A DNA stretch of 64,000 bases from Moniliella sp. 'wahieum' (lineage: Eukaryota > Basidiomycota > Moniliellomycetes > Moniliellales > Moniliellaceae), in the NCBI GenBank assembly GCA_003971905.1, contig RSEE01000015.1, positions 620,001 to 684,000 of the forward strand, read 5' to 3'. The translations under genes and the position numbers were made by a program. Below the pieces are notes generated by a model. That model was not told where the DNA came from. It did no database searches and saw only the letters and a list, made by a program, of their open reading frames with translations. Shown here one piece after another: positions 35,608 to 48,104 of this stretch. How positions within the stretch are numbered: the stretch's first letter is position 1; each line of letters starts with the position of its first letter.

Positions 35608-36631
35608 ATTATGCGGCGCGGTGGGACCGGAGAGGGGGGGGGGCAGGAGCAAAGGCAGGAGGAGGCGGCGCGAGGCGGTGGCGGGGAGAGGAGGAGGATG
35701 GGCGTGGGTGGGATGGGAGGAATGGGGCTGGAACACAGCCTGCATGCATGCCATCCGGTGGGACAGTACTCCGCGGCGGGCGGCGGGAGACAGGGCGGCT
35801 GCCTGTATGTTCTTCTGCTAGTGCATGTCCCCCTCTTGTTAGCAGAGCGGACTGATGACTGAGCATTCATCAATAATGCTCTCCTATGGCAGGCGGGCAG
35901 GCGGGCAGGCAGAGCAACAGACGATCGAATGTCTCTGCCCTGCGCGCGCCCTGGCGTCTGCGGCTGCTGTTGGTGTTATATATGTCCTCGACGTCTCAGC
36001 CTTATCCGCCGCACCGCTCCGACAAGTATAATCGATCAGGACGATGGGGCCAGTGGATGCTACAGACACCGACGCACCCAACCCTACTCTCTCTCCCAGC
36101 ACGGCGCCAGTGCCGGTGTGGCCTCCCACCCACAGCGTGCCAGTGCTTATCCCACCCACAAAACACCAGTGCTATTGCGGCGCCTCCCACCCACAGAGGC
36201 TGCACAGCAGCAGCAGCAGTCTCCAGCCCCCTGACTAGTGACTGCCCCTGGCTGGGAGGCTGTCAATAGCAACATGCAGCGCGTGAGAGAAAGTGAAGCC
36301 AGGAGGTTATGGTGCCTGACGGCCTCACCTCCGATGCTAGAAGCTCAAGCTTCGCTTCAAGATCGAGGGGCTCAAGCCTAAGCGCTCGAGAAAGCTGGAG
36401 CTCTTGCCCGCGTACTACCTACCATGTACCTACACCACGGCTCCTTGGCCCACGCATGTTCGTGCACATCCCATCGCATTGGCTAGCATGCTCAACAGAC
36501 TCTACAGAGAAGCCCGAACTCCCTCCCCTCAGCCACACCTTCAGCCCGCCCGCCCAGGCCTGCCATCCCGCCTTGCGTCCCAGTATAGGCTTCCCACGCT
36601 CTAGAGCGCGCCCGAAGCGGCGTTGCACCCC
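35608..36631. other. Intergenic
   Basis: No convincing gene. A TATATA motif at 35975 and three imperfect copies of a CCAGTGC ... TCCCACCCACA unit at about 36106-36200 stand out; small frames here lack any recognisable domain. Confidence 0.45.
36106..36200. repeat. Three imperfect copies of a CCAGTGC/TCCCACCCACA unit
   Basis: Copies near 36106, 36140 and 36166 share ccagtgc followed by tcccacccaca. The first copy carries GGCGCCAGT (36103-36111), also seen in the MET6 promoter. Confidence 0.55.
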
Positions 36632-38192
36632 CTAGAGCAGGTCGAACACGTCCTTAGCCTTAGTGCTTCCCTGGGATGCGTTTCCTCCCCACACCGCATT
36701 GGCCGACTTGGTCGCCGCCAACTCGGCCATCGTCTTGGGCGCTTTGGAGACCGGCGCCGTTTTAGGCCGGCGGCAGCCCAGAGGCCATCAAATCCACCCG
36801 AGCTCGCAGTCTTCGCTCCCGGGGTCGACACTTGCGAGCCACCTGTTCCGGCCAGGGAGGAAGAGGAGGAAGCAAACGATCCACTCCGGCCCACCCCGAT
36901 TCCGGCCCTGGGCCCGTTGTCCGACCTCCACTTTGGCTCGGCGCCAAAAAGTCAAACATGGCGGCATTGGCCTTGGCTGGCTGCGCGGGCGCACGCGCGG
37001 CGCGGGCGCTGGGCTGGGCGACGGCGCCGCCGCTGGCGTCGGCACAGGAGACGCTACTGCCACCGGGGTTAGGGACGGAGCGCCCACAGACGGTGCTGCA
37101 GCGGCTGGCGTCGAGGAGGTAAAGTCCCCGAAATCGCCAAAGTCATCCAGCGGGCTCACAGCCTTGCCCTTTCCGCTGCTCGCTGTCTGAGCCGGGACAG
37201 GGGAAGCGGCAGCGGCAGGAGCGGGCGCAGGCGTCGACAGGGACACAGAAGGCGCCGGACGCAACGGCTTATCATCATCACTGTCATCCCAGTCCAAAAG
37301 GTCTGCAACCGCAGGAGTCGGCTGCTGCGGTGCCGGGGTAGCAGCGGCAGGTTGGTCGGCAGCAGCGGAGGAACTGGTTTGCCGTGCCGGCGCACGGCCA
37401 GCGGAGCGCGGAGCAGGCCGCTCATCCGCCCCGGCATCGTACTCGTCGTACTCGGCATCGTACGAAGACGCGCTTGCGTCTCCCCCGCCCGAGGCGGAGG
37501 TCTGGCCGCCCGAAAAGCCACCCGAGCCAAAGTATTGGTCGGATGAAAACCCAGCGAACCGACCGGCACCCGAGCCAGGAACAAAGTCACCACCGCCACC
37601 TCCTCCTCCAAACTTAGTCCGGTTGGCACGAGCTTTGCGCCGTTCGGCGCGGATCCGGTCCACATCCCCCAGTAGGTCGGCCAGCTCGGCTGCGCGGGTG
37701 CGGACGTTGACACCCACATCTTCGCCGTGTCCGGCTCAACGTAGTGGAAGTTGCGGAGGATCTTGATCGTAGAGACGTGCATCCGCGCATCGTCCACGAC
37801 CCGTTCGGCCCCATTTTTCACCAGGTACTCAAGAAGGACCAGTGCCTGAGCAAAGGGAGCGCCAGTTAGTTGAGCAAGCGGGTAAAACGAAGGGGCAAGA
37901 GTGTGCGCACCTTGTAAATTTCGCGCCATTCGTGCGCTTCCTTTTCCATGAAGCGGCGGAAGATGGCTTGCATGATCTCACCAAAGTCGGCATAGTTGTG
38001 GGTTGCTTGAGCAATCTCGTACATCAGCGTGGTGGAAGCACCCCATGGGTCCGAGTTGGTCGCCTCGTCAACCTTGGCCTCGATCTCCGAGACGTTCAAG
38101 GCGTAGTTGCGCGCCTGACGGTAGATGGACTTGACATCGTACACAGTCAGGTTGGAGAGCTTGTTCCCAATGCTATCCAGGTCCCAGTTCAT
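36632..38192 (-). CDS. ENT3: ENTH-domain clathrin adaptor, Ent3 (epsinR) type
   Basis: A trans-Golgi/endosome adaptor. The ENTH domain fills the first 150 residues: MNWDLDSIGNKLSNLTVYDV, VDEATNSDPWGASTTLMYEI, EWREIYK, then after the intron ALVLLEYLVKNGAERVVDDA and ISTIKILRNF-like text, ending near DLLGDVDRIRAERRKA. A Gly-rich linker follows, then Ala/Pro-rich sequence with an acidic phenylalanine motif PLDDFGDFGDFT, the type that binds gamma-ear domains of AP-1/GGA. The C-terminus, DGLWAAAG ... TMAELAATKSANAVWGG ... KAKDVFDLL, is typical of fungal Ent3/Ent5 and ends with a clathrin-box-like FDLL. One 65-nt intron at 37846-37910 (GTGCGC ... CAG). About five frame breaks. Confidence 0.87.
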
Positions 38193-39941
38193 CGTGGCAG
38201 AGACCGAAGCGGTGGTGGATCGGCAGCAAGCGCCAGCGGCGAACTGTGTGGAGCTACACGCGCCAGCGAAGCCCCCTGCTAGCCAGCCAGCCAGTCAGCG
38301 TGCCTCAGGCAGGCCAGAGCAACACGTGGCACCACACTGTCCCTGTGCCCATCCCCCTGCTGCCACCGCCCTGCGCGGGCGCATTCTGACGTAATATGGA
38401 ATTACCTAAGGCACCTCAATCACCGCTGTTTTTTTTTCTTCCTGCTGGCTCAACCCAGTTTTGCATCGGTCCATGCCACCACCACCACCACCGGTCTACG
38501 CTCACTCCTGCCAACGGGCTCCGACCTAGTCCTCAAGTACTCGCGAAGAAAGAATGCACATATGGAACCAACCATGTGTTCGCGCCAAACGAGAGTAATA
38601 CCCCCCATATCCTGCTAACTCTTGCCAGAGAAACAGAATTGTTCCGTTCTTGCTAGTGGGCACTTTCGAAGCTCGCCCTGAGCTTCTCGTCTTCCTCCTT
38701 CCTTCCTCGCGTTGGGAGTCGACGGAGGACGGTCGAGGCCATGACGGGTCGGGTCAAAAAGTCGCCAAAGCACGCCTTGGATGCGAAGAGGACAACAAAG
38801 GTCGTGAATTGGTGCTTCTGCCCCAAGCTTTTTCACATCACCCAATGTCCCCACATTCATTCAACACGCGTTTCTTCCTCATACATTCAATCCAATATTC
38901 GTTTATTGATATTTCCTGCAAGTAGTCAGTACTCTGCTTTTACCCTGGTGGGTACACCGCCCCGCATCACACTGCCAACCTGAGATCTGACATCTGATAC
39001 CGGCTTTAAGCTTGATGAGCTTAACGGGGGGAGAGACACACATTACATCCTTTCAAATAGACGACGGGGGCAAGGACTGAGCCTCAACGCTCCGGCTGAC
39101 CTTGCATCGATCTCAGGCTGAGATGGTTATGGTTACCGCAAGTTGCAATGAAGCTGGACGCCCAGGAGCATGAATAACATCAGCTCTGTCGGCTACCGTA
39201 TGATCGCACTCTTGCACACACAGCGATAGGCACAACGCTGCTCAACATCTGCAGACATCCGAGCTGTAAGGCCGAGTGCTGGGGCTGGCGTTGACAACAC
39301 GGCGTTCAAGCTTCAAGCGCACAGACGCTCGGGGTTATTCCAGCCCTACGAGGCCCTACTACTGGTTATGGACAGCTACCGCCACCCGAGACGGTGACAA
39401 CCACAATGAGCCCATCGGGCTCCACTGCCGGGCTGCTGCGTGTAGCAGCCGCATCTGCGGGAGCCCATGCGCCACTGTCACAGAGCCGCATCAGCGCATC
39501 GGCGCATCTGAGCCCGCCTGCATCCGCGGAGAGAGAGCAGGCGCATGCAGTCCCGCGCATCGATGTTGCGCTAGGGTTGCCCGCACTTGCCCACTGTCAC
39601 CTCAAGCCTCAGGCTGCAAGCACCACGCATCACATGTCACACCTCACGCGTCAACACTTCCACCCGCGCGCTGACGGCGACCCCATCTGAGGCCAATCGT
39701 GTCTGGCTGAGAGGATGGATGATCTGCACAGTTGTGCTTGGCGGCAGACGGTCTTTTTACTGGCGCCGCTTCGCTAGCCTTTGTTTCCTGGCACCACCAA
39801 CCCCAACCACTTCGTATACGACCTGGCCAGGCTCGGACGCTTCTCCGCACCCTGTTCCTTCCTGACCCGCCCGCGCCCCCCTTTTTTACCGCCCTGGTTG
39901 GTCGCCCCATAGCGCTACCCCCCCTGAGCATCGACGCTGCG
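38193..39941. other. Intergenic between divergent genes
   Basis: No gene is supported in 1.7 kb on either strand. Near 38982 and 39302 there are TGAGATC and TTCAAGC words. The last 150 bp is a C-rich leader for the desaturase gene. Confidence 0.5.
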
Positions 39942-41041
39942 ATGGACGTTGTTCTTGAAGTTGCCGACGAGTACGCTCTCGACTCGTCTGGGCTTGGCTC
40001 CTACCGGCCTCGCCCAAGTCGCTCGTCTTTTCACACAGCACGGCGTTGCTCAAGTCGTTTGTGCGTGACACCCAGACTCAGGCGGCCTTGGCGTTGCCTC
40101 CGGCAGTGGCCAATGGTACATCAATCCTGTCACTCGGAGGCGAAACAGCACCCCCAGTGCTTGACAGCGCCTTGGACTGGGCCGCTTGTCGGGCCTAAGC
40201 GCTTTGCCGCGCTCCAACTTTGTTCGTCAATTCGTCTCGCTCTTCACAATCACCTACATTGGAATTCTGCTGCTCTACTTCAGTATGGCTGGCGCCAGTT
40301 ACCGCTGGATCTACAATAAGGACATGATGCGGCACCCGCGGTTTTTGGCAAACCAAGTCAGAAGGGAGATCAACTGTTCCCTCGCTGCCTTCCCCGTTCT
40401 GGATCTCCTCACTGTGCCTTGGTTCGTGGGCGAGGTGAACGGCTGCTCAAGAATGTACGCATCCATCAGTGAAGGGCCCTGGGCTGACAAGCCTTGGGAC
40501 TTGGGGGCTGGACGTACATTTTCTTCTCCGTTGGTTGGTTCCTTGTCTTTACCTTTTGCATTTATTGGGTGCACCGCCTGGAGCATCACCCGCTGCTTTA
40601 CAAGCACGTGCACAAGCCTCATCACAAGTGGATCGTACCGACCCCGTTTGCTTCCCATGCGTTCCACCCTTTGGATGGATACGCCCAATCGCTTCCGTAC
40701 CACATTTTCGTCTACCTTTTTCCGTTGCACAAGTTGCTTTACATTGGCCTCTTTGGCTTTGTCAACATGTGGAGCATCTTGATCCACGACAGTGACATGA
40801 TCACCAACACCCCCTTTGAGAAGGTCATCAACGGCCCTGCTCACCACACCCTTCACCACATTACTTTACCGTCAACTATGGCCAGTACTTTACTGGGTTT
40901 GACCGTCTCGGGGGCTCGTACCGCCAGCCAATGGAAAAGGACGACCCGCTGCTCCAGGTGGCCAAGTCCAAGTTCCGCTCGGCCCCGGTAGCGGACAACA
41001 TTCCAGACTCGGCGATTGAGAAGGATGAGAAGAAGGAATGA
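39942..41041 (+). CDS. ERG3: Delta(7)-sterol C5-desaturase
   Basis: An ER di-iron enzyme of ergosterol synthesis, introducing the C5-6 double bond. Membrane helices appear as FTITYIGILLLYFSMAGAS and FFSVGWFLVFTFCIYWVH. The three histidine boxes of the fatty-acid-hydroxylase superfamily are present in order: HRLEHH, HKPHHK and HTLHH, with FASHAFHPLDGYAQSLPYH between, as in Erg3. The protein ends with YFTGFDRLGGSYRQP and a lysine/acid tail EKDEKKE. The N-terminal 80 residues are split over three frames (MDVVLEVADEYALDS at 39942, then SPKSLVFSHSTALLKSFV). At least five frame breaks in all; no intron is needed. Confidence 0.9.
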
Positions 41042-42233
41042 TGGCCAGTTCCTCTGCTTCTCTGCGAGGGCTGTGGGTTATGCATCATGCATTCCACTCA
41101 CTCTGATTGGGGGCCTGGCAAGAAGCAAGATACCACTTGCACTGACTCCCAATGCATGTTCTGTGCACGTTCTTCCGCTCTCTGCTTGTTTCGTTGGCAT
41201 TCTCTTCCCATGATCATGACATGAATCTCAGCTACGCCGGGTTCCATTAGAAGTGCCTTATTTTGCTCAGCTCCCCCAGGCCAGTAGCCTTTCCCTTTGG
41301 GCATGTGGTAGTTGGTACGCTACGACAAAGGGAAAGATGTGGATCTGGTGGATTCAAGCAGAGCAACTCTGGATCAGGGCGAGGCCTTCATGCTACAGTC
41401 CCGAACCTATGCATGGGGTTGAAAAAATGCACAGGCACGTTCGAACATGTCTCTCTTCAGCAGGGAAGAAGAAGAAGCTTGAATGGAGGGCATAGATGGC
41501 ACAGAGTTGAATGTACAGAGAGGATGAGTCAGTGCAGGCTTTAGGTTGTGAATGACGCTTTGGGAAGTAGTTGAGGAGAGTCCAACGACGATGAAGAGTT
41601 AGTTGGCAGATTGGTCGACCCAAGTCTCGGCTGTGGCTCTTTTATTAGTTGGGTTTATGCGGGCTAAGGGAACAACTGTGGAGAACGAACAGCCCACATA
41701 CACCAAGCTCAAAGCTACTACCAACGCGCTTTGGTAAAGCGTCCCAAGTCCTCTTTACGCTATACTCACGAAACAAGGCGTCCCCGCTGTTTTTTTTTCT
41801 CGAAAAGCGGATCCCTTTGCTCGGCCTTTGCTACCTTATCCTCAAGTTCATCATGCCTGTCGACCTGGACCATTGAATGCAGGACATCTATAATGTTTGG
41901 TCACATTGTCTTGGTTGGCGTGCCACTGCTTTGTCTGGACTTGGTGACCGGCGCGTGCCCTAAATCAAGAACCAAGCTACCCTCAGTGTGGCGGCGGGAA
42001 CCACCGTGTCTGGTCAACATTCGCAATGCGTCCGACGCAAAGCGCCAAACGTCTTTACACGGCCTGGTTGAAGGGAAATATACATCATCAACTCGTTCAA
42101 TGTTTCGACGATACACTATGGAAGTAGCGCGTTGGTTTACCTCGGCATGCCTAGTGTTTGTCAAACTGCCTAGTCCTCACTACACAAGCAGAGGCAGAAG
42201 GATTAGTATGTAGTTCCGAAACAAGGCAACCCT
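41042..42233. other. Intergenic between convergent genes
   Basis: No gene seen over 1.2 kb. A TGCATCATGCA word at 41078 and a T-run at 41788 are the only notable points. Confidence 0.5.
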
Positions 42234-43960
42234 TTAGGCAGCCATGCCTTCGGGCGCACCCCCCATATCTTGAACCGCCGGCTGTCCTCCCCTGCCGCCG
42301 CCAGGCCGGCGGGCTGAAACGACATCATCAACACGCAACAGCAGCGACGCCGACTCAATCGCCGTTTTGAGCGTCTGAATCTTGACTGCCGCCGACTCGT
42401 AAAGGCCATACTCCTTCATGTCAACGATCTTACCCGTGTCGCCATCGATGCCGAAGGACGAATCACCATTGGCGTGCTTCGCGCGCAGCTCGGTCAAGAC
42501 GCGCAGCGCGTTGCCGCCACAGTTCTGGGTGAGGGTGCGGGGAATAACCTCCATCGCCCCAGCCACGGCCTGGATCGGACCTTCTTCAACTCCGCCCACA
42601 GAGCGAGCAAACTCACCGAGGCCAATGCTGACCGCCATCTCGGTTGCACCACCACCGGGGGCGAGAGCAGGATTGAAGACCACGTTGCGAGCAACACTCA
42701 TCGCATCGGCGAGGTTACGGTCCACCTCGTTGAGAATGTCCTTGCTGGGTCCACGAAGGAGGATAGTGCAAGCCTTAGGCTCGCGGCACTTTTCCAAGTA
42801 GGTGAAGTATTCATCGCCCAGCTTTTCAATGTGGAACAAGCCGCACTTGGTTCCCACGTCATTTTCCTTGAGATCTCAATCCGGTTGACAATGGTCGCGC
42901 CCGTCGCACGAGCAATGCGGTTGTTGTCCGACTTGCGCACACGACGAAGAGCAGTAATGCCTGCCTTCATGAAGAAGTGCTGGGCCAGGTCCGAAACACC
43001 CTTCTCGGTGATGATCAAGTCCGGCTTGAAAGCAATGAGCTTGTCGGCCATGCTCTTGATCTGCTCCTCCTCGATCTGGAGAATTTTCTCCCAGTCCGAT
43101 TCCTTGGTAATCTCAATGTTGGTTTGACTCTCCCCTTCTTGTACTCAAGCGCACAGTCCAAGAGGATGATCCGGGGGTTCTCGATCCGCCTGCGCATTTT
43201 GGGGTGAGTGACATCCTTGTTGATCATTACGCCGTCCAACACGCGAGACTCCTCAATCTCACCACCAGGGACCTTCTCGACGCGGGCGTAGCGCTTAATG
43301 TCGACGGTCAGGCCAGCGCCACTGGGATCATTGTCGGACACAGTGCGGACCGCCTTGAGTGCCAGGTTGCACATCAAGTCCGACCACCGGTTAACAAACT
43401 TGGTCCCGATAGACGTCTTGATGAGCGCCAGCATCTCCTTGTCGTCATCGACCTTGACCGGGACTGAGATGGAATCAATGATGCGAAGTGCCTCGGCAAG
43501 TGCCTTTTTATAGGCCGAGATGATGACAACGGGGTGAAGACCGCGCACCAAGTGAGGCAGAGATTGGGCCAAAATTCGCCGGCTAGAGACAAGGATGGGG
43601 GGTCAGCAACCTGCAATTGGGGAGGAATGGAACGAGCACAGGGAAACGTGACGCACCGAGAATGATGACCGAGGTCGTGCCGTCGCCTACCTCCTCATCT
43701 TGGGTCCTGCTGAGCTCGATCATGCTTTTGGCAGCCGGGTGGGCAACCTCGATTTCACGGAGAATAGCGTTGCCGTCGTTGGTGAGCAGGATGCCGCCCA
43801 TGGGGTCAAGGATCATCTTGAGCATGGCCTTGGGGCCAAGGCAGGTGCGGATCACATCCGCCACCGTCTTGGCGGCCTGGATGTTGCTGATCTGGGCCTT
43901 GCGGCCGTGCTGCCGCTCGGGGCCCGTGTTCATGACGAACACCTGCTGCTGGCCAGACAT
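42234..43960 (-). CDS. CCT3: Chaperonin TRiC/CCT subunit gamma
   Basis: One of eight subunits of the cytosolic group II chaperonin that folds actin and tubulin. The start MSGQQQVFVMNTGPERQHGR at 43960 is the subunit-specific N-terminus. Equatorial-domain ATP motifs are TCLGPKAMLKMILDPMGGI and DEEVGDGTTSVIIL. Apical-domain text includes KSMADKLIAFKPDLIITEKG and HFFMKAGITALRRVRK. The C-terminal equatorial part has EVDRNLADAMSVARNVV, APGGGATEMAVSIG and TLTQNCGGNALRVLTELRA. The tail is Gly-rich. One 74-nt intron at 43583-43656 (GTGCGT ... TAG) falls right after GDGTTSVIIL. Frame breaks near 43130 and 42875 each fit loss of one G. Confidence 0.94.
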
Positions 43961-44335
43961 GTTGGGGGCAGGAGAGGTGAAGGGGGCGGCCGAGAGGGTG
44001 GTGGAGGCAGGCAGCGCTGGGTCGGGGGGCTTGGCCGAGGGGGCGCGTTCGTGTTCGTGGGCCAGGCGCCGCACACTGGCGCGGTGCAGCGGGAAGAAGA
44101 TGTTCTGCCATGCTCCGCGCTCGCCACAAGTGCAATTGAAACTTTCGGCCCGCTTCGACCGGCCATGGGACCCATCACCGGTCGCCCTGACCCGCCTCAT
44201 CCATTGATCACGTGACACCAACCCTGGCTTGGCTTCAACCCTACCGCCGGTCCATGGCTGCGCCGCGCTTCGGATGCGTCACGCGTGGTGTTGCTGGCTA
44301 TCGGAGGATGCGCCAATGGAGAGCTACAAGATCGC
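43961..44335. other. Short spacer between CCT3 and EMC1
   Basis: CCT3 promoter and EMC1 3' flank; no gene seen. Confidence 0.5.
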
Positions 44336-47300
44336 TTACCAGCGCAACGACAGCACCTTGTGACGCACCGGCCGCGTGGCCACCAGTACATCCAGCGACA
44401 GCGCCCCAATGGTGGGCAGCAGCTGCGCCTTGTTGAACGCCGCCGAGAGAAGATCAAACGTCCGCTCGGGGCCACGCGCGTGACGAAGGTATCCAGCCCA
44501 GCCGCCCAGACCAATGCATAACTCTCTAGCCGTGCCTGCCCGAACGTCAGCCGCCCTGTCCGCTGGACCTGGTGGATGTGCGACACCATCCATTGCGCCC
44601 ATATGGCGTGCATCGTCCATTGCGCCTGCACAGGCAGAGGTGTGACCCGTCGCACGGCAAAAGGCCATCCTCGCTGGGCGTTTGCTTCGTCTTGGGATCC
44701 GCGTTAAGCGGGACAATGGGACGGCGCGGATCGACCCAGCTGCGCGGAATCGAGATCACACGCCCCGCGCGAGTGGTGAGCATCAATGCTTTGTTGGTAA
44801 TTCCAAAGTGCGTCGAGGTTACCCCCACGGCCAAGGGGGCTGAAGTCCAAGGAAGAGGGAATGTTTGCTGGAATGCCAAGACGCCTGCGGCCGAAACTTG
44901 GCGAGTGCGGTCCGTCGATCCTTCCGTAGCGCTGCCATCCTCCTCCTCCTTCGCCACAGCAGGCAGAAATGAAGAGCGGTTCGTCCCACTCGTCTCCCAC
45001 AGCAGACGAACGTCGCTTCCATCCACATCGTTATACAGCTCAAAGCTGGCTACACGTGGGTGCACATCCGGAACCAGCTGGCTCGCATCGTCCGCATTTG
45101 CTGTAGGCGGTGGCGAGGCAAAGTACACCACGGTGCCCCAATTCTCCGTCCATGAGCCCAAAAGTGGAGTCGTGTCCGACACCAGAGCATCAGGAAGATG
45201 CAATGCGTTCAACACCCGCCCACTTACCGCATCGACCACAAGCGCGCGAGCACCTCGGCCTGCGGCCACAGTTCAGTGAGTGAGAACGAGGTATGCATGG
45301 GGGTTGAGAAGCTTGTAAAGTGATCCGCGGTCCGACTTAACCTTTCCCTGGTTCGCCACTGTGTGCGACGCCAGGTCGGGGGGAAGGATGCTGTGCACCT
45401 TCTCCCCCTCGGGCAAGGGAATCGTCCAGGACTGTTCCGTCGCTCCATTTTTCGAGATAAGAGTGTACCCGCGGAGCTCGGTGCCCTTGTAAGGAAGCAA
45501 AAAGTACATGCCGGGGCCCTCTACGATCGATTGCAGCTCTTCGTGCGAAGAGGCGGTTGGGGGAAAGACATGTACTTGAGACGTCGAGTCAAGTACAGCC
45601 AGGGTGTGGGCAGGCTTGGACTGGTGCTTCCACCAGGTAGGGTCCACCAGCGCACGAGCGTCCGGAGGGAGAATAAACGCATCGGCCGCAGGGCCAATCA
45701 CCACAACGAGGCCCGCCGACGATGAATCAGAGTCACTAACCTCCACGTTAGGAGGTGGGACGGATCGACCAGTAAGGGCGTCCAGATGTCATACCCGAGT
45801 GATAGTTGGCTCCTCGGGGGTCATTTGGATGTCGGCAACAACAGCCACAGTAGTTGTTGGGTGAAGGTCCGAACCAGATGCCTCGGCCTGTGCCTCAGAC
45901 ATGGCCCCGGAATTGGTCGCAGACGTAGCCAGGGAAAATACCCTTGACAGTTAAGAGCGGCTCTGCCTCGCCTTCGCCTTGTTCGAACCCCATCAGAGAC
46001 TTTCCCACAAGAACCGGCCGCGGAGCGCACTGAGCTGAGCATATATCTTGCCCCGTTTGGTGACGGTAACAAGAACTTTGTTGAAGCCAAAGGGATCCGG
46101 TGTTTCATGCAAGCCCACGTCAATCAATTGAGTTTTATTGAGCGAGCGTGGGGCAACTGTGTGAGGGTTGGGCCCTCGGGCCGGGCTCAATTCCTCCAGA
46201 GGCCGCTGCCGCTCCGGTTCGACGGACGAGTCGGCCGACATAGGCGCAATGGCGTCCGGCGTCGCCATGCGCTCAAGCCAAGAGCGCAAGTACTCCGTAA
46301 GATGGGCAGTGAGGTGAATATAGCGAACCAAGCGTTCAAAGAACGACTCGCGCGTAAGAACGTGGAGTGCCGTAGGGGGAGTAAAAGGAGGAATGTCTAC
46401 GATCACTTGGGCGGCTGGTTCAGTCAAACCCTCCTCCCGGGCCCACATGAGCTTGTCCTCTTGAACCATGTGCACACTTCCCGAAGAAGTCACAGCAGTA
46501 AAGCGCATCTTCAACTGGTACTACCCACGTGGAACTACCTCAGCAGGTGCAGCAAGAACGGCACCTTGGGCATCGTGATCCCACCCAAAGCTGTAGCCCG
46601 TAATTTGACCTTGGCCTTGGAACGGCTGGGACCAAAGTGGTGTAGTTGAGCTGGCTTTGAAAGCGGGAGAAGTAGAGGCGGTGCACATATGGTGCACCCG
46701 TGCGGTCAACCAAAGACGAGTAGATGGCATCGTTTGCATGCTCTTCCAACTCCCAGCTTTTGTGGTTGCCTTTAGTTCCCTTGGAGTTGAGACGGTACAC
46801 CTCACCTCGTCCATCAGAGCTGCACGGCCACCATACCATGAGTGCCGGCAGGTCCGACTTCAAATGACGCACGAACTGGGCACTCGAGTCGAGGCAATAG
46901 ACAGAGTCGACGGTAGGTGCTGCTGAAGATGCTTCAGAAGGATCCGTGGCAAGGTATACGATACGAAACGACCCGTCCTTCGAAATCCAGACCACCTCGG
47001 CATCAGAGCCGTGTGGACAATTGCCAAATCGGGGACCACGGGTAACAGGAGGCCCCTTGAGAGGCTGCGATGCAAGCAGCTCACCACAGAAAGGGTGAAC
47101 GTGTACAGCCCCACACTATCCTGTTTCTTACCGGGCGCGATTGAGAGGGATAGAGCGTGAATGATGCGCTCGGCACCGTGGCCGGCGATGGTTAGACGAA
47201 CGAAGTGGTCCTGATGTTGATTCTCGATCGGACTGGAGACCCATACAATTCGGCCCGAGCTAGAGTGGAGACGAACGATAGTGTTACCGAGCACGACTAC

Positions 47301-47751
47301 CACTTGTGCCCTCGAGAAGGTAGCATCTACATGCGGAAAGCCTTGTGCGGACCACGGGTTGGTGTGGTCGATCGGGTGAGTATACTCCCAGTAAGCCATC
47401 CAGTGTAGGCATGGAAAAGGCGGACGACGTAGTGAGCGTGTTGGGTGCGGGAGATGGCAAGCGTAATGTCCTGCCAGGTGTAGAAAGCAATCAGTGTGTG
47501 CTGGTTCGAAGATGTGGCGCCAAACTAGAGCGCAAGAAGCAGACAGTTAGTAGGTATGAAACCAAGGGAAATACCGAATGGGAGTGCGTACCAATATCAC
47601 CATTACGGGTTGAGTGCGGCACAAGAACATTCTGCTCGGTGGCCACATACACGGCCGTGCGGGCAGGCTCGTTAGCGTTCGCAGCGCGAGGCAGGATGCG
47701 GTGGAAGCGGGGTGTGAGGTATTGGCGGCGGGGGGAAGGACCCGGAGACAT
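44336..47751 (-). CDS. EMC1: ER membrane protein complex subunit 1
   Basis: The largest EMC subunit, with lumenal beta-propellers and one C-terminal membrane helix; EMC inserts tail-anchored and multipass proteins. Near the N-terminus are LTPRFHRILPRAAN and TAVYVATEQNVL, then after an intron VWRHIFEPAHTD. The propeller has RLHSSSGRIVWVSS, and later SWELEEHANDAIYSSLVDR. The DUF1620 region appears as GFNKVLVTVTKRGKIYAQL, and toward the end HFGITNKALMLTTRAGRVIS and RSWVDPRRPI. The end, LYKLLNPHAYLVLTH ... TFDLLSAAFNKAQLLPTI ... RHKVLSLRW, is family-typical. Intron 47525-47591 (GTACGC, TACTAAC, TAG). An in-frame TGA follows LVLTH near 45270. About eight frame breaks. No clear signal peptide is seen before 47751, so the true start may lie in an upstream exon. 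Confidence 0.87.
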
Positions 47752-48104
47752 TGATGAGTCAGCGCATGGAGAGATGGAGGTTAAGGTGTTGTGGGGCTCG
47801 TGCCGGGCGTGGCTGCGTGGGCTTGGCCCTGGACGGACTGGGGGGGCCTGGACTTAGGCTCAACGGGGCATTCGAGGTGGCCAGGGCCTCCCTTCTGGCG
47901 ATTACGACGGGGGCGGGTCTTGTCTGCCCCGTCGGGGTGGCTAATGGTTGCACCAATTGGGGCAGGCTATCAGTCGATCTGAGTCTTCAACTGAAGACTG
48001 AGGCTTGCAATTTGAACGCTTGAAGCTGAACTTCAGCGCCTGCCATCCTGCTTTGCCTGGCGCCCGAACACGTGCCACGCGGCCCCACCATCCCCTCCGG
48101 TCCC
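47752..48104. other. Divergent promoter between EMC1 and PYM-like gene
   Basis: No separate gene seen; may hold the missing EMC1 signal-peptide exon. TGAAG and CTTGAAGCTGAA words near 47990-48035. Confidence 0.45.

Noticed and set aside
45255-45290. In-frame TGA in EMC1 as evidence of stop-codon reassignment
   Set aside because: TGA ends many genes here (ERG3, eIF3c, pyruvate kinase), and a pair of base losses explains it better.
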